Notes: generated by a model not told the origin, from the sequence alone. A stretch of DNA of 64,000 nucleotides from CAWHQZ01 sp963831645 (GCA_963831645.1 CAWHQZ010000006.1:434001-498000); one strand, 5' to 3'. Shown: positions 1 to 8,345, counted from the stretch's first letter. A program made the numbers and translations.

Positions 1-173
1 TCCTGCGGCCCGCCCACCCCGACTTCACGCAGCGCGGGGAGTTCCTGGCCGCGGTCGAGGCGCTCGCCGACAATGGAGTTGACGAGATCGCCTTCTACAA
101 CTGGGGCCATCTGCGCGATGCCAACGTCGCCTGGATCGGCGAGGCGCTGCGGATGGTGGGAAGGAAGCGGTGA
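1..173 (+). CDS. C-terminal end of an unidentified protein (5' truncated)
   Basis: The frame is open from the window edge to a TGA at 171-173 and gives about 56 residues, including the stretch AFYNWGHLRDANVAWIGEAL. Its stop overlaps the GTG start of the following SDR gene (GTGA), so the two are probably translationally coupled. Codon use is GC-rich and coding-like. I do not recognise the family from so short a tail. The next two genes are sugar/polyol-type oxidoreductases, so a role in carbohydrate catabolism is possible but only inferred. Confidence 0.6.
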   Translation, partial: LRPAHPDFTQRGEFLAAVEALADNGVDEIAFYNWGHLRDANVAWIGEALRMVGRKR

Positions 174-955
174 TATTCACCGGCAAGGTCGTGGCAATTA
201 CCGGTGCGGCAGGTGGCATTGGCCAGGCGCTGTGCCGCTATTTCGCTTCGCACGGCGCCGCTGTCGGCGCCGTCGACAAGGATGCCAAGGTCGAGAGCTT
301 CACCGGGGAACTCGGCAGGGAAGGCCACAAGGCCGCCTGTGCTGTCGCCGATATCGGCGACAGCGAGGCAGTGGCGGCCGCCTTCGACGGTCTCGCCGTG
401 CGGCTTGGGCCTGTCGACATCCTCATCAACAACGCCGGGTTCTCCGAGCATCCGACTTTCGCCGATACCGACCCGCCCGCCTGGCGCCACGACATCAACG
501 GCAACCTCAACGGCGCCTATTATTGCGCGCATGCGGTGGCGCCGGCGATGAAGGCGAAGGGCCGCGGCTCGATCATCGCCGTCGGCTCGGTCAACGGCCT
601 CGGCGCACTCGGCGATCCCGCCTACAGCGCCGCCAAGGCCGGCATGATTTCACTGACCCGGTCGCTGGCCCTGGAATACGGCCGCTTCGGCATTCGCGCC
701 AACATCGTACTGCCGGGCACCGTACGTACACCGTTGTGGGAGCGCCGGGCCGCGCAGGACCCGCAGGTTCTGGCCCGGCTCGTCCGTTGGTATCCGCTCG
801 GCCGGATCGTCGATCCGATGGATGTTGCGCACGCCGTCGGTTTTCTGGCATCCGATGCCGCCGCGGCGATCACCGGAGCGGCGCTGCCGGTCGATTGCGG
901 CCTCTCGGCGGGAAATATCGTCATGGCCCGCGAACTGACGCTGCAGGACTTTTGA
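170..955 (+). CDS. SDR family NAD(P)-dependent oxidoreductase
   Basis: This 261-residue protein is a classical short-chain dehydrogenase/reductase. It has the cofactor motif TGAAGGIG at residues 11-18, an NNAG motif after the fourth strand, a serine in the VGSVNG segment and the catalytic YSAAK tetrad segment. The length is normal for the family. The GTG start at 170 overlaps the previous stop. The substrate cannot be read from sequence, but the adjacent Gfo/Idh/MocA gene suggests sugar, inositol or polyol oxidation in the cytoplasm. It is separated from that gene by about 160 bp holding a palindromic repeat, so the two may not form one transcript. Confidence 0.9.
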   Translation: MIFTGKVVAITGAAGGIGQALCRYFASHGAAVGAVDKDAKVESFTGELGREGHKAACAVADIGDSEAVAAAFDGLAVRLGPVDILINNAGFSEHPTFADTDPPAWRHDINGNLNGAYYCAHAVAPAMKAKGRGSIIAVGSVNGLGALGDPAYSAAKAGMISLTRSLALEYGRFGIRANIVLPGTVRTPLWERRAAQDPQVLARLVRWYPLGRIVDPMDVAHAVGFLASDAAAAITGAALPVDCGLSAGNIVMARELTLQDF

Positions 956-980
956 GCCACATTGATGGAGTTCTATTGCC

Positions 981-1091
981 GTCATCGCCGGGCTTGACCC
1001 GGCGATCTTCTTGTTGCGGAGTAAGTTTCCGGAGATCTTGGGAGTAAGCGGTGACGGCACCGAAAAGGATGGCCGGGTCAAGCCCGGCCAT
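981..1091. repeat. Paired REP-like palindromes
   Basis: Two hairpins face each other here. The first pairs ATCGCCGGG (984-992) with CCCGGCGAT (998-1006). The second pairs ATGGCCGGG (1069-1077) with CCCGGCCAT (1083-1091). Their loop regions are reverse complements of each other (CTTGACCC against GGGTCAAG), so the whole 110 bp can fold as one long imperfect palindrome. Similar CCGGG-type palindromes are common between genes in Alphaproteobacteria, and a related copy occurs at 38179-38204. It may also end transcription of the SDR gene. Confidence 0.7.
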
Positions 1092-1117
1092 GACGAAAAA
1101 GGGCAAGGAGAGGTGAA

Positions 1118-2161
1118 ATGGGCAAGCGAGTATTGGTGGTGGGATTGGGCAACATGGGCATGAGCCATGCCCTGGCCTATACGAGGATTCCCGGCTTCGA
1201 GGTGGTCGGAGTGTGCGAGCGCCGCATTGCCCAGCGCGAACTGCCCGAAGCGCTCAAGGGCGCGAAGAAGTTCGACAACTTCGACAAGGCGCTGGCCGAG
1301 CTGAAACCGGACGTGGTGTCGATCAACACGCTGCCCGATACCCATGCTGACTTCGCCATCAAGGCCATGGAGGCAGGCGCCCACGTATTCGTCGAGAAAC
1401 CGCTGGCCGACAGCGCGGCGAACGCCGACAAGGTCGTCGCCACCGCCCGGCGAACCGGCAAGAAGCTCGTCGTCGGCTACATCCTTCGCCAGCACCCTTC
1501 GTGGATCAAGTTCATCGAGGTCGCTCGCGAGCTGGGCACGCCCCTGGTATTCCGCATGAATCTCAACCAGCAGTCGAACGGCGAGACCTGGGAATGGCAC
1601 AAACGGCTGATGGATTCGTTTCCCCCCATCGTTGATTGCGGCGTGCACTACGTCGACGTCATGTGCCAGATGACGCGCGCCAAGCCGGTCAAGGTCCATG
1701 CCATCGGCGCCAAGCTGACAGGCGAGGTACCGGTCAACAATTACGGGATGCTGCAGGTCATCTTCGCGGACGGCTCGGTCGGCTGGTACGAAGCCGGCTG
1801 GGGGCCGATGATGAGCGAGACTGCGTTCTTCGTGAAGGACGTGATCGGCCCCAAGGGCTCGGTTTCCATCGTCATGGCCGAGACGGCGGGCAACGTTCGC
1901 TCCGACGACATCAACGCCCACACCAAGACCAACCAGATCCTGCGGCATTACGCCGACATGTCGAAGCCCGACGAACGGATCGACATGACCGATGAGCCCG
2001 ACCACGATGCCCTGTGCGAGCGCGAGCAGCGCTACCTGCTCGACGCCATCGACAAGGACATCGATCTCACCGATCACATGAACGACGCGGTCAAGAGCCT
2101 CAAGATCGTCCTGGCCGCCGATCGGTCGATCCGCGAGGGCCAGGTCGTGCCGCTCTCGTAG
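1118..2161 (+). CDS. Gfo/Idh/MocA family oxidoreductase
   Basis: This 347-residue protein begins with a Rossmann dinucleotide-binding motif (VVGLGNMG, residues 7-14) and carries the family hallmark EKPLADS, whose lysine is the usual catalytic residue. The C-terminal half fits the alpha/beta substrate domain. Family members oxidise or reduce sugars, inositols or related polyols with NAD(P). A good ribosome binding site (AAGGAGAGG) lies just before the ATG. Its position after an SDR gene suggests a shared carbohydrate pathway. The exact substrate is unknown. Confidence 0.9.
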   Translation: MGKRVLVVGLGNMGMSHALAYTRIPGFEVVGVCERRIAQRELPEALKGAKKFDNFDKALAELKPDVVSINTLPDTHADFAIKAMEAGAHVFVEKPLADSAANADKVVATARRTGKKLVVGYILRQHPSWIKFIEVARELGTPLVFRMNLNQQSNGETWEWHKRLMDSFPPIVDCGVHYVDVMCQMTRAKPVKVHAIGAKLTGEVPVNNYGMLQVIFADGSVGWYEAGWGPMMSETAFFVKDVIGPKGSVSIVMAETAGNVRSDDINAHTKTNQILRHYADMSKPDERIDMTDEPDHDALCEREQRYLLDAIDKDIDLTDHMNDAVKSLKIVLAADRSIREGQVVPLS

Positions 2162-2183
2162 ACCTACATCGCGCTCGATTCTG

Positions 2184-3422
2184 CTACAGCTTGAGACCGG
2201 TCTTGACGTCCCATCCGAGTTCTTCGAAACCCCTCACCGCAGCGGGGGTTGGCGAGCCGCTGATTGCCAGGATCGGGTCCGGCTTCGCCTTGAGCTTGCG
2301 CAGATCACCGGTGACTGCCGCGGCAGTTCCCGCGACCTCCGCGGTCCACGCCAGCGAATTGATCGGCGCGAGGAGCAATATCCGGCCATCCTTGAGCTCA
2401 TTCATGGGAAAGCCGCGAATGGTCACGAAGCTCGCCAGCGCTCCTGTCTCCTTCTGATAGGCCGCAGTCATCTCCGCCCGCCGGCGCAGAAACAAGGCGA
2501 GATCCCGGCGTTGCGCCTGCGCTGCCCGCAAGACGAAGGCCGAAGGATTCTTGACACCCCTCATCGTCGCCAGAGCACTGACGATCGCCGTCTGGTCTGC
2601 CGGAGTAAAATGCTTGTTGCCCAGAAACTCGCTGATGGCTTTCGGTGAGACACCGAGTTTCTTCAGCCGCGCCGTGTTGATGTCGATGAGCTGCGCCGGT
2701 GTGTTGTCGCGAATTAGCTCCTGGAGGCTCTGGCTGGTCGACGCCGCCGAAACGACGGTGCCGGCGCCGCCCGGAATGGCCGCAAAACCGACTTTTACCG
2801 CCAGGCCGCCAAACGCCGATGCCTTGGCCATCTGTTCGAGACTGTGGTCGAGCGGCTCGAAGTCGGTATAGGGATCGACACCGAGCTCTGCCGCAATCTG
2901 GCGCCGCGCCGCCGATACACCCAGCAGCGCGTCCGCCGCACCACCCGGATCCGAGCCGGGATGGGCGGCACTCGCCGCGATCCTGCCGAACATTTGTCCA
3001 ACGCCGGAGATCGTTTTACCTACGGTCCCCACCGGGTTCTTCAGAAGGCTTCCGACGGTTTTGACCGGTGCTCCGAGCGCTTTCGCCATGGCATTGCCGA
3101 ACGCATCCGATTTGCTCTCCCGCTCGAGCTCGGCGACGGCGGCAAGCTCCCTGAGCCGTTGGGCGAGAAACGCATCGCCGTGAACGGAGAACTGGCCATA
3201 GGGTGTGCTGATCGAATATGAACGCAGCAGTCCATCGCTCACTACGGTGTCGTCGACCTGGTAGTTGGCGCCTTGCGCCGCCTCACCCAAAAGCTGCCTT
3301 GCCGAGGCCACCGGCCCGTTTTCCAGCTCGACGGCGAGTGCCTGCGAGAATGTCATCGCGCCGACGCCGGCCAGCATCAGGCCGACGCTGCGCGAGGTAG
3401 GCAATATGGATCTGAACCTCAT
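2184..3422 (-). CDS. Exported protein of unknown function (412 aa)
   Basis: An N-terminal hydrophobic stretch ending in SQALA looks like a Sec signal peptide, so the product is probably periplasmic or outer-membrane associated. The rest is alanine/glycine-rich, with a helical N-terminal half (LLGEAAQG, AVAELERESKSD) and a C-terminal segment with regular strands (RILLLAPINSLAW). I do not recognise a family. It is the third gene of a minus-strand group: patatin-like lipoprotein, 39-residue membrane peptide, this protein. The short spacings suggest one operon. Confidence 0.7.
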   Translation of the reverse strand: MRFRSILPTSRSVGLMLAGVGAMTFSQALAVELENGPVASARQLLGEAAQGANYQVDDTVVSDGLLRSYSISTPYGQFSVHGDAFLAQRLRELAAVAELERESKSDAFGNAMAKALGAPVKTVGSLLKNPVGTVGKTISGVGQMFGRIAASAAHPGSDPGGAADALLGVSAARRQIAAELGVDPYTDFEPLDHSLEQMAKASAFGGLAVKVGFAAIPGGAGTVVSAASTSQSLQELIRDNTPAQLIDINTARLKKLGVSPKAISEFLGNKHFTPADQTAIVSALATMRGVKNPSAFVLRAAQAQRRDLALFLRRRAEMTAAYQKETGALASFVTIRGFPMNELKDGRILLLAPINSLAWTAEVAGTAAAVTGDLRKLKAKPDPILAISGSPTPAAVRGFEELGWDVKTGLKL

Positions 3423-3473
3423 GGCTGTCCTTTCTCAGCAACGCACGCCCCGCGGCGAGACGGCGATTTGTCT

Positions 3474-3593
3474 TCAGCGTCGCCACCGCATTACGGCCGC
3501 TCCGATGGCAATGCCGACGATGAACGCAAGGGCCGCAAGCGCCAAAGCACTGGCCCCCATACTCTCGAACAGGTTCGTAAAGAGGGTTTCCAA
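3474..3593 (-). CDS. Small single-pass membrane peptide (39 aa), TTG start
   Basis: Between two minus-strand genes lies a 40-codon frame starting with TTG. It is preceded at suitable distance by GAGAGGAAA, a plausible ribosome binding site. The product has an N-terminal segment (ETLFTNLFESMG), one strongly hydrophobic helix (ALALAALAFIVGIAIGAAV) and a basic end, MRWRR, typical of a membrane peptide with a cytoplasmic tail. Spacing to the upstream lipoprotein gene is 29 bp and to the downstream gene 51 bp. The function is unknown; it could anchor or modulate either neighbour. Confidence 0.5.
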   Translation of the reverse strand: METLFTNLFESMGASALALAALAFIVGIAIGAAVMRWRR

Positions 3594-3622
3594 CGGGCGT
3601 TTCCTCTCTCGTCACTGCCTGC

Positions 3623-4840
3623 TTATTCGGTGTAGTTCGGTGGGACCTTCGACCACGGGATGCCGTCTTTGCCGGTGTTGTAGCCGAGCTCGTACAGCTC
3701 CTTCATGTAGGTCGGATCGAACGGAGCGGGTTCCTTCATGGCAAAGCTATCCGGCACCCAGATTGCATTGAAACCGACCCCATCACGCTTGGCGTCGGTG
3801 TAGATGCGATAGAGATCGCCGATGCCCTGGGTCTTGATGAGCGCCGACACGGATTTGCCGGCGATGGAAGCGAGCTTCGGCTTGACGGCACTCCACTCCG
3901 GACCGACTTTGCCGTTGCGAATAATGTACACCGTGCGCTTGCGCTTGACCCCGGTCACTTGATCGGTTTTGCGAGCCGACATATTTGAAGGCATCAGAAA
4001 CACCTGGTTGGTGGTGCCGCCATCGACGTGCATTTCGTCGTATTGCTTGCCGTCTGCCGTCACTTTCAGGCTGACAGGAGGAAACAGCCCGGGAATGGAT
4101 GCCGATGCCACGAGAATTTCCCGGATGAGCTGCAAGCGCCCCGGCTCGTTGCTGGATGCGATCGAACCGATATCCCAGATGACAGGGCGCTCGGCATCGA
4201 TGTTGGTCGTTCCGATCAACAGCCGCCGGCCCTTGGCTTGTTCGGCAGCAATGGCTGTGACAAGCGCGTCGTCGACATATTTCGCCACCAGATGGCGTAA
4301 CGGCGCAACGTCCGCCGCCGACTCGCCGGTGACGGCGGCGAGTATGTTCTTCTTTTTGTAGATGTCCTTGCCTGTGATCGTTGTGTAGCATTCTGTCAGC
4401 TTTTCATCATAGGACGGGCCCAGAAAGGCAAACGGCGCTATCAGCGATCCGGTGCTGATGCCGGTTACGAGATCGAAATGGGGGCGTTTCCCCGATTTCG
4501 TCCATCCGACCAAAAGACCGGCGCCATAGGCGCCATTGCTGCCGCCCCCGGAGACCGTGAGGAAATGCAGGTTCCTCGCGGACACCGTAGGGTCCGATTT
4601 CGACGCTTCCTGCAATTGCCGCAGGCGAAGCTGAACTGCCTCCGGATGCAGTCCCTCGGCGTTGTCGCCCCAGAAACGAATTTGGGTATATCCCGGAACG
4701 CCCGCCTCGACGACGAGTGGCTCAGGAACCGGATTGCGCATCGACTCGAGAGAAGTAGTTCCACAGGCCGAAAGCCCCAGGGTCGCTGTGCACAGGACGA
4801 GGCGAATGAGCGGCTTCAGTGAAGCGGCATTGACAACCAT
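3623..4840 (-). CDS. Patatin-like phospholipase, lipoprotein
   Basis: From the ATG at 4840, chosen because AGGGAAG lies just before it, the product is 405 residues. It starts with a lipoprotein signal whose lipobox LSAC ends at Cys26. The patatin fold signatures are present: oxyanion glycine loop GGGSNG near residues 98-103, nucleophile motif GISTG (127-131) and the DGG of the Ser-Asp dyad in MHVDGGTT. Patatin-like enzymes hydrolyse acyl chains from phospholipids or other lipids; the lipid anchor places this one in the periplasm. It heads a three-gene minus-strand group. A longer frame upstream (to 4894) is less likely because the lipobox would be buried. Confidence 0.85.
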   Translation of the reverse strand: MVVNAASLKPLIRLVLCTATLGLSACGTTSLESMRNPVPEPLVVEAGVPGYTQIRFWGDNAEGLHPEAVQLRLRQLQEASKSDPTVSARNLHFLTVSGGGSNGAYGAGLLVGWTKSGKRPHFDLVTGISTGSLIAPFAFLGPSYDEKLTECYTTITGKDIYKKKNILAAVTGESAADVAPLRHLVAKYVDDALVTAIAAEQAKGRRLLIGTTNIDAERPVIWDIGSIASSNEPGRLQLIREILVASASIPGLFPPVSLKVTADGKQYDEMHVDGGTTNQVFLMPSNMSARKTDQVTGVKRKRTVYIIRNGKVGPEWSAVKPKLASIAGKSVSALIKTQGIGDLYRIYTDAKRDGVGFNAIWVPDSFAMKEPAPFDPTYMKELYELGYNTGKDGIPWSKVPPNYTE

Positions 4841-5150
4841 TCGGCTTCCCTGCTCCGTCAGTTGCGCGCACAGCCGAGACACCGTCGCAAACAACGCGCT
4901 GCGCCTCCATTTCGGAGCATCGCCTCAATAGTAGCGCTTGTCCCCGAGCTGTGAATTTATCAGGAGTTCCACGTCCCTACAACGACGCCAAAAGAGCGCA
5001 GTGCCGAAGATCGGTGGTTGCTGATTATGAAGATCATACCGAGGTTCACATTTTTGACACATCTGAACATCACGTTAGCTTCGGCTAAAGATCTTTTGCT
5101 TGTCGCGGGCGGCGTCGCTCACGAGTAGGTAATCCGGTGGGAGTGCTCAC
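4841..5150. other. Divergent intergenic region, no gene seen
   Basis: These 310 bp separate the minus-strand lipoprotein gene from the plus-strand exported-protein gene and must contain promoters for both directions. A TTGACA hexamer occurs at 5054-5059 but has no convincing -10 hexamer at standard spacing, so I do not call a promoter. No RNA structure or repeat was recognised. Confidence 0.4.
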
Positions 5151-5507
5151 ATGAAGAAGTCAAATCGAGTCGGTTCTGCGGCAGGCAAGTGCGTCTTGCG
5201 TGGGTTGACCCTCGCGCTGGCAATTGCGGTCGCGCTGCCCGAGGAGGTTCTCGCAGCACCGATGGTTAACACTGCGAGCATGCAGCCGACATTTGCTTTG
5301 CCGGATTTAACGACAACCGACCTGATTCGCGTGCATTGCTGCCATGCCCATCCCCTTCCGCCTTATGACGCTTATTGTTGCCACGGTGGAGGCGTTGTCG
5401 TAGCGCCTGGATACGGCTACGGAGGATACTACGGGGCAGCCGGCGTGCGGGGTACGGCACGGCGGACCGCGCGCCGCACGGGTCGCCGGGTGTCACGACG
5501 ACGCTAA
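5151..5507 (+). CDS. Small exported Cys/His- and Gly/Tyr-containing protein
   Basis: The 118-residue product has a signal peptide ending near VLAA, then a Cys/His-dense segment (VHCCHAHPLPPYDAYCCHGG), a Gly/Tyr-rich stretch (GYGYGGYYG) and a basic tail rich in RR pairs. The two CCH clusters could bind a metal ion, but no family is recognised. A ribosome binding site (GGTGGGAG) precedes the ATG. The DUF2092 gene follows after 28 bp, so they are likely co-transcribed. I infer a cell-envelope location. Confidence 0.65.
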   Translation: MKKSNRVGSAAGKCVLRGLTLALAIAVALPEEVLAAPMVNTASMQPTFALPDLTTTDLIRVHCCHAHPLPPYDAYCCHGGGVVVAPGYGYGGYYGAAGVRGTARRTARRTGRRVSRRR

Positions 5508-5535
5508 GAATTGATCGCCCAGGAGGACGAGTGCG

Positions 5536-6324
5536 ATGGCCCACGAGCTAACGGTATTCCGGTCGATGCGAATTGTTTGGACGACTGTTTTTCTCGCTAC
5601 CGCGGCCTGGTCGTTGACAGGCCCGACGCTGGCGCAAGACAGCCAGACCGGCGGCCGCGACGAAAAGGCGATGGCGGTTCTACAGGGAATGTCGGACTAT
5701 CTATCGAAGGCACAAACCATCTCGTTTCGCGCGCGCACTTTCTTTGATGTGGTGCAGAAAGGCGGGATCAAGGTCAAAACGGCTCGCGAGGTCGAACTGA
5801 TGCTTGCGCGGCCCAACCGCATTCAAGCCAATTCGCTCGACGATACGGGCAGCGCCGCCTCCATTTGGTATGATGGCTCAAAGCTCACGGTATGGCGGAA
5901 AAGCGCCAATGAAGTCATGACGCTCGAATTCGCTGGCGATACAGACAAACTGCTTGATGAGCTGATCGACAAGTATGAGTTCCAGATTCCACTCGCCGAT
6001 CTGCTTTATTCCGATGTGAGCAAGGCGCTTGGCGAAAACCTAATCTCCTCCGAGTATACAGGGCTTCGTACGGTTGACGGTGTGCAGTGCCACATGCTCT
6101 CGTTCGAGAGCGATGGCTCCGATTGGCAGATATGGATCGAGGCTGACGCGACACCCGTTCCCCGCAGGCTCGTAATTGACTACGCCACCGCGGAAAGCCA
6201 GCCGCAGTTCATGGCTCAGCTCGATGCGTGGAGCCTCGGTGGCGAGCTCGAGGACTTTCACTTCAAGGCGGCCATGCCGGAAGGCGTCAAGCAGGTGGAA
6301 TTCGCCAAAGCCGCCGTAGAGTAG
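5536..6324 (+). CDS. DUF2092 family periplasmic protein
   Basis: This 262-residue protein has a signal peptide ending near TLAQ and then a body typical of DUF2092, a family with a LolA-like beta-sheet fold: YLSKAQTISFRARTFFDVV, RPNRIQANS, SIWYDGSKLTVW, and a late DWQIWIEADATPVPRRLVIDY-type segment. LolA-like folds often bind lipids or lipoproteins, but the role of DUF2092 itself is not established. GGAGG lies eight bases before the ATG. It follows the Cys/His-rich exported protein gene closely and ends about 110 bp before the IS630 element. Confidence 0.8.
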   Translation: MAHELTVFRSMRIVWTTVFLATAAWSLTGPTLAQDSQTGGRDEKAMAVLQGMSDYLSKAQTISFRARTFFDVVQKGGIKVKTAREVELMLARPNRIQANSLDDTGSAASIWYDGSKLTVWRKSANEVMTLEFAGDTDKLLDELIDKYEFQIPLADLLYSDVSKALGENLISSEYTGLRTVDGVQCHMLSFESDGSDWQIWIEADATPVPRRLVIDYATAESQPQFMAQLDAWSLGGELEDFHFKAAMPEGVKQVEFAKAAVE

Positions 6325-6435
6325 TCCATCGACTGAGACTTCCGAAGCGTTTGCAAGAAGCCAGTTGAATCACCCTCGGCTCGGGTCATGGCCTTGAGCG
6401 CAGCTTTCTCCGACAAGGAAGTGCACAAGGTGAGC

Positions 6436-7487
6436 TAGAGCAAGTTTCGCCAGAATTGAATCGGGATTTCCTAATCGTTTCGAATGAGCAAGTCATCGGC
6501 ATTGATTCGCTGCGATCTGCTGGGGGCCGACGATGCCGAAATCGTATTCTGGTGACCTGCGTGAGCGAGTAATTGCTGCGGTAGAAGAGGGCGCGTCGCG
6601 GCACGAGGCGGCTGAGCGTTTCGAGATCAGCGCGAGTTCGGCGGTCAAATGGCTGCAGGCTTGGCACGATCACGGCGTGGCGGCACCGAAGCCGCGCGGG
6701 GGTAGCCGTTCGGTTTTGGACGATTATGCCGAGCGACTTCTGGCTCTGATTGGCGAGCAGCCGGACCGAACGCTGAATGAGATTGTGGTGGTGATGAAGA
6801 AGCGGCGGAATTCCAGGTAGCCGGAGCGCGGTTTGGCGCTTTTTCGAGCGCCATGGGATCACCTTCAAAAAAAGCCTGCGGGCCGCCGAGCAACATCGAG
6901 CCGACGGGGCGCGGGCGCGGCGGCGCTGGATACGCCAGCAGGGATACCTTGATACGACACGGCTGGTGTTTATCGATGAGACCGCGACCAGTACGAACAT
7001 GGTCCGTCTCAGGGGACGCTGGCCGCGTGGCGAACGGCTCATCAGTCACGTTCCGCACGGGCATTGGAAGACGGTCACCTTCGTGGCCGCTCTGCGTCAC
7101 AATAAGATGGTGGCGCCGATGGTCATTGACGGGCCAATCAACGGAGCGGCATTCGTAGCCTATGTCGAGCAGTGCTTGGCTTCGACGCTCAAGCGGGGCG
7201 ACATCGTGGTGATGGACAACCTTCCGGCTCATAAAGTTCCCGGTGTGCGGGCGGCGATCGAAGCGGTTGGCGCAACGCTGCGCTACCTTCCGCAGTACTC
7301 GCCGGATCTCAATCCGATTGAGCTGCCCTTCAGCAAATTCAAGGCATTTCTCCGCAAGTTCTCAGAACAAACTATTCACGGTCTGTACCGGCGCATCGGC
7401 TCCTTCGTGCTCAGCGTAAACAGCGCCGAATGTCGCAACTACTTCAGGCATGCCGGCTATACGTCAATATGACCGGAACCTGCTCTA
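6436..7487 (+). mobile_element. IS630-family insertion sequence with TA duplication
   Basis: The element is about 1.05 kb and is bounded by TA dinucleotides (6436-6437 and 7486-7487), the usual target of this family. The ends are imperfect inverted repeats: the left starts GAGCAAGTTTCGCCAG and the right, read inward, starts GAGCAGGTTCCGGTCA. A DDE transposase reading frame fills the interior. It inserted between the DUF2092 gene and the HdeA-like gene and does not obviously break a gene. Confidence 0.8.
6533..7472 (+). pseudogene. IS630-family transposase, one +1 frameshift
   Basis: The first part (from 6533) encodes the helix-turn-helix DNA-binding domain, with the segment RHEAAERFEISASSAVKWLQ. 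The second part encodes the catalytic domain with the DDE residues in FIDETATSTN, VVMDNLPAHK and YSPDLNPIE. The frames differ by one base. After MKKRR the first frame hits a stop, while skipping one base near 6808 gives a continuous IPGSRSAVWRFFERHGITF typical of the family. IS630 relatives sometimes use programmed frameshifting, so the enzyme could still be made, but no classic slippery run lies at this point. Inactivation or sequence error is equally possible. Confidence 0.8.
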
Positions 7488-7545
7488 ATTGGAGAAGTTC
7501 TTCTTATCGGAGAAGTGTGCACACTTTTCCCGAACAGGGTTTGAC

Positions 7546-7842
7546 TTATTTTTTGGCTGTCGACATCGCATCGACGGCCTTCTCACTCGGATTGTCCAGA
7601 CAGCGGTCGACGAATGAGTCCGTTTGCTTGGTCAGCAGCTCCAGGTTGAAACTCGAGCTGCCTGACTTTCCGAGCAGGTAGCCGTGCAGGAAGGCAATCG
7701 ACGCGTCGCGATCAGTTTCACGCATGATGTCCCTGCAGGTGTATTGCTCAACTGTACGATCTGTGTCCTGTGCCGGGGCGCTCGCGGTGCCGGCTGCAAC
7801 GAGCACAATCGCGGTGGCAAAAACAATCCTCATAGACGTCAT
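7546..7842 (-). CDS. HdeA/HdeB-like acid-stress periplasmic chaperone
   Basis: The 98-residue precursor has a signal peptide (to about APAQ) and two cysteines, Cys36 in YTCRDIM and Cys81 in FVDRCLDNPSEKAVDAM. This arrangement is typical of HdeA-like proteins, in which one disulfide holds a small helical dimer. HdeA prevents aggregation of periplasmic proteins at low pH. An AAGGAG ribosome binding site precedes the ATG by seven bases. It sits right after the IS630 copy and converges on nothing obvious. Family assignment is by motif pattern; acid protection in this organism is inferred. Confidence 0.75.
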   Translation of the reverse strand: MTSMRIVFATAIVLVAAGTASAPAQDTDRTVEQYTCRDIMRETDRDASIAFLHGYLLGKSGSSSFNLELLTKQTDSFVDRCLDNPSEKAVDAMSTAKK

Positions 7843-7852
7843 ATCAGTCTCC

Positions 7853-8085
7853 TTACCTCACGAACTCTGTCTGCTTAGCGATGCGGCCCGCTATACAATC
7901 TTGGTAAGCCGCCCGATAGATTCTGTCCGGGTCACGCTGGCGTCTGGACCCTCCACCAATGACCCCGACGCCCCCGCCTATCGCCGCACCCAGGCCGGCA
8001 CCTCCGGCAGCGACTCCGATGCCCAACCCGACAACCGATCCCAGCACACCGCCGCCCAGGATCTGGCCTTGGCGGCTGGCGCTAA
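7853..8085 (-). pseudogene. Glycine-zipper membrane protein, 5' end lost
   Basis: The minus-strand frame encodes a glycine-zipper segment (SVVGLGIGVAAGGAGLGAAI) followed by a tail DPDRIYRAAYQDCIAGRIAK. No signal peptide or credible start is present. Reading 5'-ward, the frame runs into sequence that on the other strand is the end of an outer-membrane protein gene (8090-8149). The gene therefore seems to have lost its 5' half at a recombination junction near 8085. Such proteins usually insert into or associate with the outer membrane. Confidence 0.6.
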
Positions 8086-8089
8086 CGGA

Positions 8090-8149
8090 AACGATGAATG
8101 GGAGCCTACGGCGACCGGCATCACCGGTGGATATGCCTTCAGTTTCTGA
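8090..8149 (+). pseudogene. Orphan 3' end of an outer-membrane protein gene
   Basis: The plus strand reads N-DEWEPTATGITGGYAFSF-stop, the same C-terminus as the outer-membrane protein at 26471-27070 and as the fragment at 28260-28383. The terminal Phe is the usual beta-barrel assembly signal. Only about 20 codons remain here, placed tail-first against the broken glycine-zipper gene. It is a recombination scar, not a gene. Confidence 0.75.
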
Positions 8150-8264
8150 TGGCCTCGCCGACAGCAGCGGCCGTAGTTCGGATTGATCGATTCAACATTC
8201 GTCGCCTGTGAACTATTCGTAAATTCCGGATTTCAGCTTAACTCCATCACTCGATCGCGCCATA

Positions 8265-8281
8265 TTGCACCTAAGGACAAT
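8265..8281 (+). promoter_or_regulatory. Shared 17-bp motif, copy 1
   Basis: TTGCACCTAAGGACAAT lies 64 bp before the ATG at 8346. Near-identical copies occur at 10337, 14211 and 14717, all upstream of genes in this island. The CAAT end may overlap a -10 element. Likely the operator of a common regulator; the neighbouring FixJ-type regulator is the obvious candidate by inference. Confidence 0.55.
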
Positions 8282-8345
8282 GGCCCTCCGCCGCGTCGGC
8301 GTTATCATCACAACTGGTGAAGTTCGATTGAGAGGAGTAAGCCGA

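Noticed and set aside
650..2077. A 475-codon minus-strand frame across the SDR and Gfo/Idh/MocA genes
   Set aside because: It crosses two real plus-strand genes and the palindromic repeat, which gives the typical false peptide SSWPGLTRPS.
5054..5059. TTGACA as a -35 element before the 5151 gene
   Set aside because: No reasonable -10 hexamer lies 16-18 bp downstream, so a promoter call is not supported.
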